DNA from: Mesorhizobium amorphae
Lineage (GTDB): Bacteria; Pseudomonadota; Alphaproteobacteria; Rhizobiales; Rhizobiaceae
Length of the DNA: 64,000 nucleotides
Direction: 5' to 3'
Assembly: GCF_014843845.1 (NCBI RefSeq)
Contig: NZ_JHQS01000019.1
Coordinates: 1 to 64,000 of the forward strand
Part shown: positions 20,044 through 29,431 of the stretch, one piece after another
Position numbering within the stretch: position 1 is the stretch's first letter
Layout of the letters: each line of letters begins with the position of its first letter
The notes under the pieces: model-generated
Seen by the model: only the letters and a program-made list of their open reading frames with translations
What the model was told of the DNA's origin: nothing
Databases searched by the model: none
Program-made: the position numbers and the translations under genes

Positions 20044-21096
20044 ATGAAAATCACCAAGACCCGGCTGCTCGCGCTTGCGGCGGCAACCGCCTGGATGGCG
20101 ATCGGCCATGCCGCCGTCGCCGACGAGCTGTCGATCATGGCCAGCGGCGGCGCCTGGCAGGACGCGCAGCGCAAGGCGTGGTTCGAACCGTTCACCAAGG
20201 AGACCGGCACCAAGATCGTCGAGCAGGAATATCTTGGCGATCTCGGCAAGGTCAAAGCCATGGTCGACACCGGCAACGTGCCGATCGACCTGGTAACGGT
20301 GGAAACCGCGACCGTGCTGCAGGGCTGCGACGCAGGCATCCTCGAGCGGCTCGACTATTCCAAGATCGCGCCGCGTGACAAATTCCTCGAAGGCTCCGCC
20401 CTCGATTGCGGCGTCGGCCTCGACGCCTATGGCGACGTGCTGGCCTATGACCCGACCGTGCTGAAGGAAGCGCCGACCTCGGTGCTCGACCTCTTCGACA
20501 CCACCAAATTCCCGGGCAAGCGCGCCATGCGCAAGTTCCCGGCGCAGAACCTCGAATGGGCGCTGATGGCCGATGGCGTCGCGCCCGCCGACGTCTACAA
20601 GGTGCTGGGCACGCCCGAAGGCGTCGACCGCGCCTTCAAGAAGCTCGACACGATCAAGAAGGACATCGTCTGGTGGGATGCCGGCGCGCAGCCGCCGCAG
20701 CTCCTGGCTTCCAAGGAAGTGGTAATGACCACCGCCTGGAACGGCCGCATCCAGAACGCCATCGACAAAGACGGCGCGCCGTTCAAGATCGTCTGGAACA
20801 ACCAGATCCTGGAATACGACATGATCGCGATTCCGAAGGGCGCCAAAAACCCGGATCTCGCCTACAAATACCTTGCCTATATCAGCCAGCCCGAGAACAA
20901 CGCCAAGCTCGCTAGCTACATCACCTACGGACCGGTGCGCATCGATGCGGCGTCCTTCGTCGCCGCCGACGCCTTGCCTAAGCTGCCGAACGCTCCCGAG
21001 CATCTGAAGGGTGCCTATCTCGTCGCCGACACCGAATTCTGGGGCGACTATGGCGAGGACCTGGTCAAGCGCTTCAACGCCTGGCTCGCGCAGTAG
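20044..21096 (+). CDS. ABC transporter periplasmic binding protein, polyamine/PotD-like
   Basis: 350 residues. A Sec signal (KITKTRLLALAAATAWMAIGHAAVA) precedes a mature SBP_bac_8 fold beginning DELSIMASGGAWQD. Other blocks are LDAYGDVLAYDPTVLKEAPTS and AYKYLAYISQPENNAKLASYI. A GGGGAG ribosome site lies just upstream and the gap to the ATPase stop is 6 nt. Given the neighbouring MocR and DadA-like genes, the ligand may be an amino compound such as a polyamine, opine or amino-acid derivative. Confidence 0.9.
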   Translation: MKITKTRLLALAAATAWMAIGHAAVADELSIMASGGAWQDAQRKAWFEPFTKETGTKIVEQEYLGDLGKVKAMVDTGNVPIDLVTVETATVLQGCDAGILERLDYSKIAPRDKFLEGSALDCGVGLDAYGDVLAYDPTVLKEAPTSVLDLFDTTKFPGKRAMRKFPAQNLEWALMADGVAPADVYKVLGTPEGVDRAFKKLDTIKKDIVWWDAGAQPPQLLASKEVVMTTAWNGRIQNAIDKDGAPFKIVWNNQILEYDMIAIPKGAKNPDLAYKYLAYISQPENNAKLASYITYGPVRIDAASFVAADALPKLPNAPEHLKGAYLVADTEFWGDYGEDLVKRFNAWLAQ

Positions 21097-21102
21097 AAGC
21101 CG

Positions 21103-22383
21103 ATGACGGCGATCCCGCCCAGCGAACTCGACCGGCCCGCGCTGGCCCGCGGCCGGTCAGCCGCCGATACCGACCTCAGGTCGGTGTCGGCGGCGATCCG
21201 CCGCGCCGAGTTCGGCGACCGGCTGCGCTCGCTGGCGCTGGCCGCACCACTGCTGGTGCTGCTGGCGCTGAGCTTCGGCATCCCGATCGTGCTGTTGCTG
21301 TCGCGCGCCGTCTACGATCCGACAATCGCCAATGCCTTGCCGCAGACGTCACAGGCGCTCAGCGGCTGGAGCGGCAGCGGCCTGCCCGACGATGCTGCCT
21401 TCCTGGCTCTAGCCGCCGACCTCAAGGACAATCAGGCCAAGGGCACCGCCTATGAACTCGCCAAGAGCCTGAACGCCCGCTTGCCCGGCGCGCGCAGCCA
21501 GGTGCTGAAGACGGTGCGCCAGCTCGAAGGCGCCGGCGACAAGCCGCCGCTGGAGGTGGTGAAATCCGTGCCGTTCTGGTCGCAGCCGGGCACATGGCCG
21601 GCGATCGCCAACGGCACCCACGCCGTGACCTCGTTCTATCTGCTCAGCGCCCTCGACCTGCGCTGGAATGCCGATGGCTCGATCGAACGCGTGCCGCCCG
21701 AACAGGCGATCTTCCTGCAGGTGTTCATGCGCACCTTCTTCGTCGCGGCGGCGGTGACGCTGGCGACGCTCTTGCTGGGCTTTCCGCTGGCCTATCTCAT
21801 CGCCAGCGCGCCGAAGGGGCTGGCCGCCATCCTGATCGTTGCGGTGCTGCTGCCGTTCTGGACATCGATCCTGGTGCGCACCGCGGCCTGGACGGTGCTG
21901 CTGCAGAAATTCGGCCTGGTCAACGACATGCTCTTGTGGCTCGGCGTCGTCGACGACCGGCTCGACCTGATGTACAGCCGCATCGGCCTGATCATCGCCA
22001 TGACGCATATCCAGCTGCCGTTCACGCTGCTGCCGATCTACAGCGTCATGCGCACCATCCCGCCGTCGCAAATGAAGGCCGCCTATTCGCTGGGCGGGCG
22101 GCCGTTCACAGCGTTTCGCCGCATCTATCTTCCGCAGGTCTTTCCGGGCGTCATGGCCGGCTGCCTGCTCACCTTTATCCTGTGCCTCGGCTACTACATC
22201 ACGCCGGCGCTGATCGGCGGCGCCAGCGACCAGCTGATCAGCAACTTCATCGGCAACTACGTCAATGTCGAGCTGAACTGGGAGATGGCGGCGGCGCTCA
22301 GCTTCATCCTGCTGGTGTTCACGCTGGCGCTGTTCGGTATCTTCGCCCGCATCCTCGGCCTCGACCGGCTGAAACTCGTATAG
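21103..22383 (+). CDS. ABC transporter permease, PotB-like, with long periplasmic insert
   Basis: 426 residues, about 120 more than a plain PotB. After the first helix (SLALAAPLLVLLALSFGIPIVLLLSRAVYDP) there is a soluble insert of roughly 140 residues (about 75-210). Five more helices follow, with the EAA-loop region AAYSLGGRPFTAFRRIYLPQVFPG that docks on the ATPase. It forms the inner-membrane channel with the next gene. Such inserts are known in some putrescine/opine-type permeases. It begins 6 nt after the binding-protein stop. Confidence 0.9.
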   Translation: MTAIPPSELDRPALARGRSAADTDLRSVSAAIRRAEFGDRLRSLALAAPLLVLLALSFGIPIVLLLSRAVYDPTIANALPQTSQALSGWSGSGLPDDAAFLALAADLKDNQAKGTAYELAKSLNARLPGARSQVLKTVRQLEGAGDKPPLEVVKSVPFWSQPGTWPAIANGTHAVTSFYLLSALDLRWNADGSIERVPPEQAIFLQVFMRTFFVAAAVTLATLLLGFPLAYLIASAPKGLAAILIVAVLLPFWTSILVRTAAWTVLLQKFGLVNDMLLWLGVVDDRLDLMYSRIGLIIAMTHIQLPFTLLPIYSVMRTIPPSQMKAAYSLGGRPFTAFRRIYLPQVFPGVMAGCLLTFILCLGYYITPALIGGASDQLISNFIGNYVNVELNWEMAAALSFILLVFTLALFGIFARILGLDRLKLV

Positions 22384-22395
22384 GAGCTTCTCGCC

Positions 22396-23223
22396 ATGAT
22401 GCTGTCTCCCTATCCGACCACCGGCGAGCGCATCCGCATCGGGCTGTTGTGGCTGTGGTGCGGGCTGGTGATCCTGTTCCTGCTGGTGCCGATCCTGATC
22501 CCGGTGCCGCTGTCGTTCAACAGCGGCTCCTTCTTCATCTTCCCGCTCGAAGGGATTTCGACGCGCTGGTACGAGGTCGTGCTCGGCACGCAGCGCTGGC
22601 AGTCGGCGATCGGCAACAGCCTGCTGGTCGCCTTCGGCACGACGCTGATCGCCACGACGCTGGGCACGATGACGGCGATCGCTCTGGCCGACGAAAGGTT
22701 CCCGGGACGCCGCATCGTCATGCCGCTGCTTTTGTCGCCGCTAATCGTGCCTGTGGTGATCACCGCCGTCGGCTCGTATCTGTTCTACGCCCGCGTCGGG
22801 CTGGCCAGCACCTATGCCGGTATCATCCTGGCGCATACGGCACTTGCCAGCCCCTTCGTCGTCGTCACCGTGGCGGCGAGCCTGACCGGCTTCGACCGCA
22901 ATCTGATGCGCGCCGCCGCCATCTCGGGAGCAAAGCCGGTGCGGTCGTTTTTCAAGGTGATGCTGCCGCTGATCCTGCCCGGCGTGCTCTCAGGCGCTGC
23001 CTTCGCCTTCGTCACCTCGTTCGACGAGGTGGTCGTGGTACAGTTCCTGGCCAGCGCCAACCAGCGCACCATGCCGCTCGAAATGTTCATCGGCCTGCGC
23101 GAAAAACTCTCGCCCGCGATCACCGCCGCCGCGACGCTGATGATGGGCCTGTCGATCGTGCTGCTGGTCGTGGCCAATATTCTGACGTGGCGCGGCCAGA
23201 AGCGGCCAGGCACGCGCGCATAG
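22396..23223 (+). CDS. ABC transporter permease, PotC-like
   Basis: 275 residues, six predicted helices. The EAA loop reads AAAISGAKPVRSFFKVMLPLILPGVLSG. A TAGGAG element overlapping the end of the upstream permease gene serves as ribosome site about 12 nt before the ATG; a second ATG follows immediately. It pairs with the PotB-like permease. The operon ends here: the next gene, epmA, lies 6 nt away on the opposite strand, with no clear terminator hairpin between. Confidence 0.9.
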   Translation: MMLSPYPTTGERIRIGLLWLWCGLVILFLLVPILIPVPLSFNSGSFFIFPLEGISTRWYEVVLGTQRWQSAIGNSLLVAFGTTLIATTLGTMTAIALADERFPGRRIVMPLLLSPLIVPVVITAVGSYLFYARVGLASTYAGIILAHTALASPFVVVTVAASLTGFDRNLMRAAAISGAKPVRSFFKVMLPLILPGVLSGAAFAFVTSFDEVVVVQFLASANQRTMPLEMFIGLREKLSPAITAAATLMMGLSIVLLVVANILTWRGQKRPGTRA

Positions 23224-23229
23224 CCCATT

Positions 23230-24270
23230 TCAGGCGACAGGTGTCCAGATCACGTCGTCGATCCTAAGCGCGCCGGTGGCGAGCATGACCAGCCGGTCGA
23301 AGCCCAGGGCCGAACCGCTCGCCTGCGGCATGATGGCGAGAGCCGAGAGAAAATCCTCGTCCAGCGGATAGCGCTCGCCATAAACGCGCTCCTTCTCGTC
23401 CATTTCGGCGGCAAAGCGGCGACGTTGCTCGGCCGGATCAGTGAGTTCGCCGAAGGCGTTGGCGAGTTCGACGCCGCAGCAATAGAGCTCGAAGCGTTCG
23501 GCAACGCGCGGGTCGGCGGCGCTCGGCCGGGCGAGTGCTGCCTCCGAGATCGGATAGCCGTAAAGGATGGTGGCCCGCCCCTGCCCCAGCGCCGGCTCGA
23601 CCTTTTCCACCATCACCCGGCTGAACAGGTCGGCCCAGTTGTCATCTTCGGCCGTGCGTAGCCCGGCCTGGACCAGCGCCGCCTGCAGCATTTCGCGGTC
23701 GGTGCTGCCGTCCGCGGCCACGGTAGTGAGCAGGTCGATGCCGGCATAACGCGAAAAAGCGTCGGCGACGCTCAGGCGCTCCGGCTCGGCGAACGGGTCG
23801 GCCTCACGGCCGCGAAAGCGGAAGGTTTTTGCACCGGCACGCTCGGCCGCCAGCGCCAGCAGCGCGGCACAGTCGGCCATCAGGCTCTCATAGGTCTCGC
23901 CGACCCGGTACCATTCGAGCATGGTGAATTCGGGATGATGCAAGGGGCCGCGCTCGCGGTTGCGCCAGACTGAGCCCAGGCTGAAGATGCGCTGCTCGCC
24001 GGCGGCAAGCAGCTTCTTGCAGGCGAATTCCGGCGAGGTGTGGAGGTAGAGCGGCGAGCGTACGGCGTCCGGCCCGATCGCCTCGGTGGCGAAGGCCGAC
24101 AGATGCGCCTCGTTGCCGGGCGAGACCTGCAGCGCCGCGGTGGTGACTTCGATGAAGTCGCGCTGCGCGAACCAGTCGCGCATGGAGGCTGCGATCGCGT
24201 TGCGCTGGATCAGCCGCGGCCGGCGGTCGGCGTGGACGTCGGGCGTCCACCAGGGCGAAGCGGTGATCAT
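23230..24270 (-). CDS. epmA: Elongation factor P-lysine ligase EpmA (GenX/PoxA, class II LysRS paralogue)
   Basis: 346 residues. It has the class II aminoacyl-tRNA synthetase catalytic core without an anticodon-binding domain. Motif 2 is [23 protein letters not shown] and motif 3 [14 protein letters not shown]. EpmA attaches (R)-beta-lysine to a conserved EF-P lysine. The start at 24268-24270 aligns with the usual N-terminus; upstream in-frame codons extend into the epmA/efp promoter gap. It is divergent from efp, its substrate. No epmB (lysine 2,3-aminomutase) is adjacent. Confidence 0.92.
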   Translation of the reverse strand: MITASPWWTPDVHADRRPRLIQRNAIAASMRDWFAQRDFIEVTTAALQVSPGNEAHLSAFATEAIGPDAVRSPLYLHTSPEFACKKLLAAGEQRIFSLGSVWRNRERGPLHHPEFTMLEWYRVGETYESLMADCAALLALAAERAGAKTFRFRGREADPFAEPERLSVADAFSRYAGIDLLTTVAADGSTDREMLQAALVQAGLRTAEDDNWADLFSRVMVEKVEPALGQGRATILYGYPISEAALARPSAADPRVAERFELYCCGVELANAFGELTDPAEQRRRFAAEMDEKERVYGERYPLDEDFLSALAIMPQASGSALGFDRLVMLATGALRIDDVIWTPVA

Positions 24271-24410
24271 CGGGCCAGGCTCATCGGCAATGGACGTGCA
24301 CTGGGGGCTGGCGGTTCGAGCCAAGATGCGCTAGGCCGCAGCGGACGGCTCTCGCAGCCGATTTGTGCCAATCGGCTCTTTCAGGCCAACAAACTTTAGG
24401 ATTGTTCCCC

Positions 24411-24980
24411 GTGGTGAAGGTCATCGCCAGTTCCCTACGCAAAGGCAACGTCGTCGATAAGGACGGCAAGCTCTATGTGATCCTCTTTGCCGAAAACATC
24501 CACCCTGGCAAGGGTACGCCCGTGACCCAGCTCGACATGCGCCGCATCGGTGACGGGGTGAAGGTTTCGGAGCGCTACCGCACCACCGAGCAGGTCGAGC
24601 GCGCCTATGTCGAGGAGCGCGAGCACACCTTCCTTTACGCCGACGGCGAAGGCTATCATTTCATGAACCCGGAAACCTACGATCAGGTGGCGGTGTCGGA
24701 GGGCGTGGTCGGTGACGCCGCACCCTATCTGCAGGACGGCATGCCGGTGCAGGTCTCGCAGTTCAACGGCATCGCGATCTCGCTGGTGCTGCCGCAGCGC
24801 GCCACCTTCGAGGTGGTCGAGACCGAACCAGTGACCAAGGGCCAGACGGCCTCCTCGTCCTACAAGCCCGCCATGCTCTCCAACGGCGTGCGCACGGCGG
24901 TGCCGCCGCACATCAGCGCCGGTACACGCGTTGTGGTGATGACGGCGGATGGGTCGTATGTGGAGCGGGCGAAAGACTAA
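24411..24980 (+). CDS. efp: Translation elongation factor P
   Basis: 189 residues from a GTG start with AGGA about 9 nt upstream. The N-terminal KOW-like domain begins [15 protein letters not shown]. The modification loop reads [11 protein letters not shown], with Lys34 at the position that EpmA lysylates. The OB domains follow ([40 protein letters not shown]). The factor rescues ribosomes stalled at polyproline stretches. Adjacent epmA, transcribed divergently, indicates that the protein is beta-lysylated in this organism. Confidence 0.97.
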   Translation: MVKVIASSLRKGNVVDKDGKLYVILFAENIHPGKGTPVTQLDMRRIGDGVKVSERYRTTEQVERAYVEEREHTFLYADGEGYHFMNPETYDQVAVSEGVVGDAAPYLQDGMPVQVSQFNGIAISLVLPQRATFEVVETEPVTKGQTASSSYKPAMLSNGVRTAVPPHISAGTRVVVMTADGSYVERAKD

Positions 24981-25099
24981 TGTATTTGGCGGGGCCGCCT
25001 GTTCGCCTGCAAGACTAGGTCTATTCCCTCATCGGCCCCAGCAGCCGGATTTGATCCGCTGCATTGCCTTCTGAGGCGGCTCGCTCAATAGTCCTGCCG

Positions 25100-26560
25100 A
25101 TGTTGCAGACCATAGTGAGTCACTGGCCTCAGCTTATCTTGATCATTTCGGTGGCGATGGCGGCCGTCGGCATCGCTCATGCCATCATGACAAAGGAAGA
25201 CGTGCGCGCGGCCACCGGCTGGGTGGGCGTGATGCTGCTGTCGCCATTCCTCGGCGCGATCATCTACACCGTAGCCGGCATAAACCGGATCCGTCGTGCA
25301 ACGATCAGCGCGCAGCGGCCGGCCGCCGGTGAGACGGCAACTGCAGAGCGCGAGCGCGACATCGCCAGCGAAGAGCTGATCTTCGAGCGCTACGGCCAGC
25401 GTTTCGCCGGACTGAAGACATTGGGCGACAGGGTGGCGCGGCGCGCCCTGACGTCGGGAAACAAAATCACGATCTTGAAGACCGGTGACGAAGCCTATGC
25501 CGTGATGTGCCGGGCGATCGACGCTGCGCAACGCAGCATCCTTCTCGAGACCTACATCTTCGACAATGACGATGTCGGGCGGCTTTTCGCCGACTCGCTG
25601 GCCGGAGCGGTCCGCAAGGGCGTCAGCGTTCGCGTGCTGATCGATGCCGTTGGCGTGCGCTACTCGGTCCCCAGCATCCTGAAGCTGCTGCGAGAGGCAA
25701 ACGTCACTGTCGATCTCTTCAATGGCAACATCGTCATGGGCCTGCGACTTCCCTATGCCAATCTGAGAACGCACAGGAAAATCCTGGTTGTCGACGGCAT
25801 GGTGGCATTCACGGGAGGCATGAACATCCGAAAGGGATTCTCAGCCGAATTCGCGGGTTCCACCAGCGCTGGGGATACGCATTTCCAGGTCACCGGACCG
25901 GTCGTGGCCGACCTCTTTTCGGTTGCCGCCGAGGATTGGCGTTTTGCCGGCAACGAGGCGCTGAAGGGCGAGACATGGCATGTGGACAAGCCCTTGCCAC
26001 CTCCCGATCAGCCTATGCTGGTGCGGGCGGTGGCGTCGGGGCCGGATGCCAGTATCGAGACGAACCACAAATTGCTGATGGGGGCATTTTCCGTCGCTCG
26101 CAAATCGATCCGTATCATGTCGCCGTATTTCCTGCCGGACCGGGAGCTGATCAGCGCGCTGACCACGGCAGCCCGGCGCGGCGTCGAGATCGACATCGTC
26201 GTGCCGGCGGTGAACAACCTCTTCCTCGTCGACCGCGCCATGACGGCGCAGTTCGACCAGGTGCTGAAGCACTATTGCCGCGTGTGGCGCCACGCGGGGG
26301 CGTTCGATCATTCGAAGTTGCTGTCGGTCGATGGGGTGTGGGCCTATATAGGTTCCTCCAACCTCGACGCCCGGTCGCTCAGGCTGAACTTCGAGATCGA
26401 CATGGAGGTTCTGGATGCAGGCTTTGCCGCCGAGATCGAAGCGCGTATCGGATCGGCAATTCAATCCGCGACACAAGTGACGCTCGACGCCTTGAAGGCC
26501 CGGCCATTCATCGTTCGCCTGTTCGACCGGGTGCTGTGGTTGGGATCGCCTTATCTCTAG
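25100..26560 (+). CDS. cls: Cardiolipin synthase-type phospholipase D protein
   Basis: 486 residues from the ATG at 25100. Two N-terminal membrane helices (LILIISVAMAAVGIAHAIM and WVGVMLLSPFLGAIIYTVAGI, PLDNc domain) are followed by two HKD catalytic motifs: HRKILVVD near residue 225 and HSKLLSVD near 404, each with the expected GG/GSSN follow-up. The enzyme would condense phosphatidylglycerol to cardiolipin at the inner membrane. The next gene is an EEP hydrolase 37 nt downstream, as in the E. coli ybhO-ybhP pair, which supports the clsB-like assignment. Confidence 0.9.
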   Translation: MLQTIVSHWPQLILIISVAMAAVGIAHAIMTKEDVRAATGWVGVMLLSPFLGAIIYTVAGINRIRRATISAQRPAAGETATAERERDIASEELIFERYGQRFAGLKTLGDRVARRALTSGNKITILKTGDEAYAVMCRAIDAAQRSILLETYIFDNDDVGRLFADSLAGAVRKGVSVRVLIDAVGVRYSVPSILKLLREANVTVDLFNGNIVMGLRLPYANLRTHRKILVVDGMVAFTGGMNIRKGFSAEFAGSTSAGDTHFQVTGPVVADLFSVAAEDWRFAGNEALKGETWHVDKPLPPPDQPMLVRAVASGPDASIETNHKLLMGAFSVARKSIRIMSPYFLPDRELISALTTAARRGVEIDIVVPAVNNLFLVDRAMTAQFDQVLKHYCRVWRHAGAFDHSKLLSVDGVWAYIGSSNLDARSLRLNFEIDMEVLDAGFAAEIEARIGSAIQSATQVTLDALKARPFIVRLFDRVLWLGSPYL

Positions 26561-26597
26561 CCGGAACTATTTCTGGGGAAGACGAGCAGCAGACACG

Positions 26598-27398
26598 ATG
26601 AAGAGAACCGGACGCAGCCTTCCCGAGAACATGCTCCTGTCCATTCGCCGCCGAAAATCCCGGACGACCAGGACCGAGCCGCGCGAGCCTGTGGACGGCG
26701 CCAGTGCGCTGGTCGCATCCTACAACGTCCACAAATGCGTTGGCGTCGACAGGAAATTCGACCCCGAACGAATTGTTCGCGTCATCCGGGAAATCTGCCC
26801 TGACGTCATGGCGCTGCAGGAGGCCGACAACCGTTTCGGCGACCGCGCCGGGCTTCTCGATCTTGGGCGTCTCGAAATGGAGACCGGCCTGGTGCCCGTG
26901 CCGGTGTCCGGAAACGGCAAGGGGCACGGCTGGCACGGCAATGTTCTTTTGTTCAAGCGCGGCACCGTTCGCGATGTCCATCAGATCAAGCTGCCGGGCC
27001 TAGAGCCGCGCGGGGCGCTGGTTGCCGAAATCGACATGGACGAGAACCGGACGCTGCGCGTCATCGCCGCGCATCTCGGCTTGCTGCGCCGCTCACGCTC
27101 CGAACAGGCGCGCGTCGTGCTCGATATCATGAACAGCCCGGACGAAAAGCCGACGCTGCTGCTCGGCGACCTCAACGAATGGCGGCTCGGCAACCGGTCC
27201 GCGCTGAACACGCTGCATACGACTTTCGGGCCGTCGCCGCCGGCAGTTCCCACCTTTCCGTCGAGCCTGCCGCTGCTCGCGCTCGACCGGATCATGGCCA
27301 ACCGGCACGGGATGATCTCGTCAGTGGAAGCCCATGACACGCCGCTGTCGCGGGTCGCCTCCGATCATCTGCCGCTTACGGCTTTCGTGCACCTGTAG
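26598..27398 (+). CDS. Endonuclease/exonuclease/phosphatase (EEP) family protein, YbhP-like
   Basis: 266 residues. EEP motifs: SYNVHKC, DVMALQEADNRFGDR (catalytic Glu), AAHLGLLRRSRSEQ (His), LLGDLNEWR (Asp/Asn) and ASDHLPL (terminal His). The positively charged N-terminus (about residues 1-30, KRTGRSLPENMLLSIRRRK) has no signal peptide. Paired with the cls gene, it may act on a phospholipid or another phosphodiester, but no substrate is known for this family. It is convergent with the GH127 gene, whose stop lies 2 nt beyond. Confidence 0.85.
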   Translation: MKRTGRSLPENMLLSIRRRKSRTTRTEPREPVDGASALVASYNVHKCVGVDRKFDPERIVRVIREICPDVMALQEADNRFGDRAGLLDLGRLEMETGLVPVPVSGNGKGHGWHGNVLLFKRGTVRDVHQIKLPGLEPRGALVAEIDMDENRTLRVIAAHLGLLRRSRSEQARVVLDIMNSPDEKPTLLLGDLNEWRLGNRSALNTLHTTFGPSPPAVPTFPSSLPLLALDRIMANRHGMISSVEAHDTPLSRVASDHLPLTAFVHL

Positions 27399-27399
27399 C

Positions 27400-29403
27400 T
27401 CACCCGTCGCGCAGCCAGACCAGCATCTCGCCCGGCTCGCGGTTGTCCCAGGCAAAATAGGGAACCGCCGTAAGCTTGGTCTCCTCCACGGCCGGCGGAT
27501 CGGTACGGTAGAGGCCGCTGTCCCAGTTCTCCGCCGCCTCTTTCGTGCCGACGGCCGAAAGCGTGACGACACCGCCGAGAAGGTTCGGCTCGGCATGTGC
27601 CTCGATCCCTGCGGTGCGCGGCAAGGTGATGCGGTGCAGCTGGCCGGCATTGTCGGTCGCCTCGACACAGTAGATCAGCGGACCGCGCGCCAGTGCGACG
27701 CGGCCGATATCCTGGCGCACTTCGGGGTTGGCGAAGAGCCGGGCGATCGACATGTCGAGCTCGAGTTCGACGCGGTCGCCGCGCTGCCATTCGCGCTGGA
27801 TCGCGGCATAACCGTCGCTGGTCACGCTCTGCAGATCGACAGCGGCGCCGTTGACCCTGAGCGCCGCCTTGCGGCACCAGGACGGCACCCGCAGGTGCAA
27901 GGTGAACTCGACCGGCGCCTGCGGCTCGACGCGGATCGAGACGGCGCCATCCCAGGGATAGTTGCTGGTCTGGACGAGCTCGACCTGCAGTCCCTTGATC
28001 TCGAAGCGGGCGGTCGAGTCGCCGTAGAGATGGACGGCCAAAGCGTCGTCCGACAGGCCGTAGAAATAGCTGCCGATGGACGCGACCATGCGGCCGATAT
28101 TGGGCGGACAGCATGGGCAGCGGTGCCATTTCCAACGGTTGTGCCTGCCGCGACTTTCCAGCGGGTTCTCGTAGAAGAACAGCGAGCCGTCGAGCGACAG
28201 GCCGGAGATCGAGCCGTTGTAGAGCGCCCGCTCCATCATGTCGGCATAGCGCGCGTTAGGGCCCATGCCGAGCATCCGGCTCGCCCAGAACACCAGCCCG
28301 ACCGAGGCGCAGGTCTCGGCATAGGCGGTTTCGTTGGGCAGGTCGTAGTCGGCGGTAAAGCCCTCATTATGCGCCGACGGCCCGATGCCGCCCGTGATGT
28401 AGAGGTTCTTGGTGGTCAGATCGTCCCACAGACGGTCGAGCGCCACCCTGAGCGTGTCGTCGCCATATTCGGTGGCGATGTCGGCCATGCCGGAAAACAG
28501 GTACATCGCCCGCACCGCATGGCCGACGACCTTGTCCTGCTCGCGCACCGGTCTGTGCGACTGGTTGTATTCGTAGGTCTTGAAATGATAGGCCTTCGGG
28601 TCGGCGCCGCGGGCGCGTGCCTCCTCGTCGAAATAATGCGGCTCCTGCCCGCGCTGGTCGATGAAGTATTTGGCCAGATCCATGTACTTCTGCTGGCCGG
28701 TGACACGCGCCAGCTTGACCAGCGCCAGCTCGATCTCCTCATGGCCGCAATAGCCCTTCTTCTTGCCGGGCTCGGGGCCGAAAGTGTCGGCGATATGGTC
28801 GACATAGCGGCACATGATGTCGAGCAGCTTGCGCTTGCCGGTGGCCTGGTAATAGGCGACGGCGCCCTCGATCAGGTGGCCGGCGCAATAAAGCTCGTGG
28901 CAGTCGCGCAGATTGGTCCAGCGCAAGCCCGGCTGGATGCGCTGGTACCAGCTCGACAGATAGCCGTCGGGCTGCTGCAGCTTGCCGTACATGTCGATGA
29001 CAGCGTCGATCCTGGCCTCCAGCGCATCGTTGCGCCGGCGGTAGAGCGAGTAGGCGGCGGTCTCGATCGTCTTGCCCCAATCGGAATCCCAGAACATCTG
29101 GGTGGTCACCGTCGAGCCGGTGAATTCGTTGCCGGTGAAAGAAACTTCGTCGGGCGACGGCGAGTGGAACGGGATGACGACACCCGGCGATGGCCGGTCG
29201 GGGTCGATCTGCTCCAGCATGCGGGCCGCGACGCAGCGCTCGTAGAGGATGTCGGCGGTGCGCGAGGCCACCGCATCGACGCGGTCGCCCCAGAAGCCGC
29301 GCACATCGACCTGCGGCACCGGCAGCGGGCGGAAGGCGAGCATCGGCTTGCCCGAGGTGACGGTCTTGCCGGCGGGTTGTTTGGCGGATTGCGTTGCGGT
29401 CAT
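27400..29403 (-). CDS. GH127 beta-L-arabinofuranosidase
   Basis: 667 residues, no signal peptide, so cytoplasmic. The all-alpha barrel carries the catalytic zinc site of GH127: AYAETCAS (Glu and Cys, about 363/365) and CPCCPPN (Cys-Cys, about 431/432). These match the Glu338-Cys340...Cys417-Cys418 arrangement of HypBA1, where Cys417 is the nucleophile. The C-terminal half has beta-sandwich domains. It would release L-arabinofuranose from imported beta-arabino-oligosaccharides. It is the last gene of the LacI-controlled importer operon, 28 nt after the permease. Confidence 0.93.
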   Translation of the reverse strand: MTATQSAKQPAGKTVTSGKPMLAFRPLPVPQVDVRGFWGDRVDAVASRTADILYERCVAARMLEQIDPDRPSPGVVIPFHSPSPDEVSFTGNEFTGSTVTTQMFWDSDWGKTIETAAYSLYRRRNDALEARIDAVIDMYGKLQQPDGYLSSWYQRIQPGLRWTNLRDCHELYCAGHLIEGAVAYYQATGKRKLLDIMCRYVDHIADTFGPEPGKKKGYCGHEEIELALVKLARVTGQQKYMDLAKYFIDQRGQEPHYFDEEARARGADPKAYHFKTYEYNQSHRPVREQDKVVGHAVRAMYLFSGMADIATEYGDDTLRVALDRLWDDLTTKNLYITGGIGPSAHNEGFTADYDLPNETAYAETCASVGLVFWASRMLGMGPNARYADMMERALYNGSISGLSLDGSLFFYENPLESRGRHNRWKWHRCPCCPPNIGRMVASIGSYFYGLSDDALAVHLYGDSTARFEIKGLQVELVQTSNYPWDGAVSIRVEPQAPVEFTLHLRVPSWCRKAALRVNGAAVDLQSVTSDGYAAIQREWQRGDRVELELDMSIARLFANPEVRQDIGRVALARGPLIYCVEATDNAGQLHRITLPRTAGIEAHAEPNLLGGVVTLSAVGTKEAAENWDSGLYRTDPPAVEETKLTAVPYFAWDNREPGEMLVWLRDG

Positions 29404-29431
29404 CAATTCAACTCCGTTCGAATGCGATTGG

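Noticed and set aside
24988-24999. Terminator after efp (GGCGG-GG-CCGCC)
   Set aside because: A two-base loop cannot form that stem as drawn, and no T-run follows.
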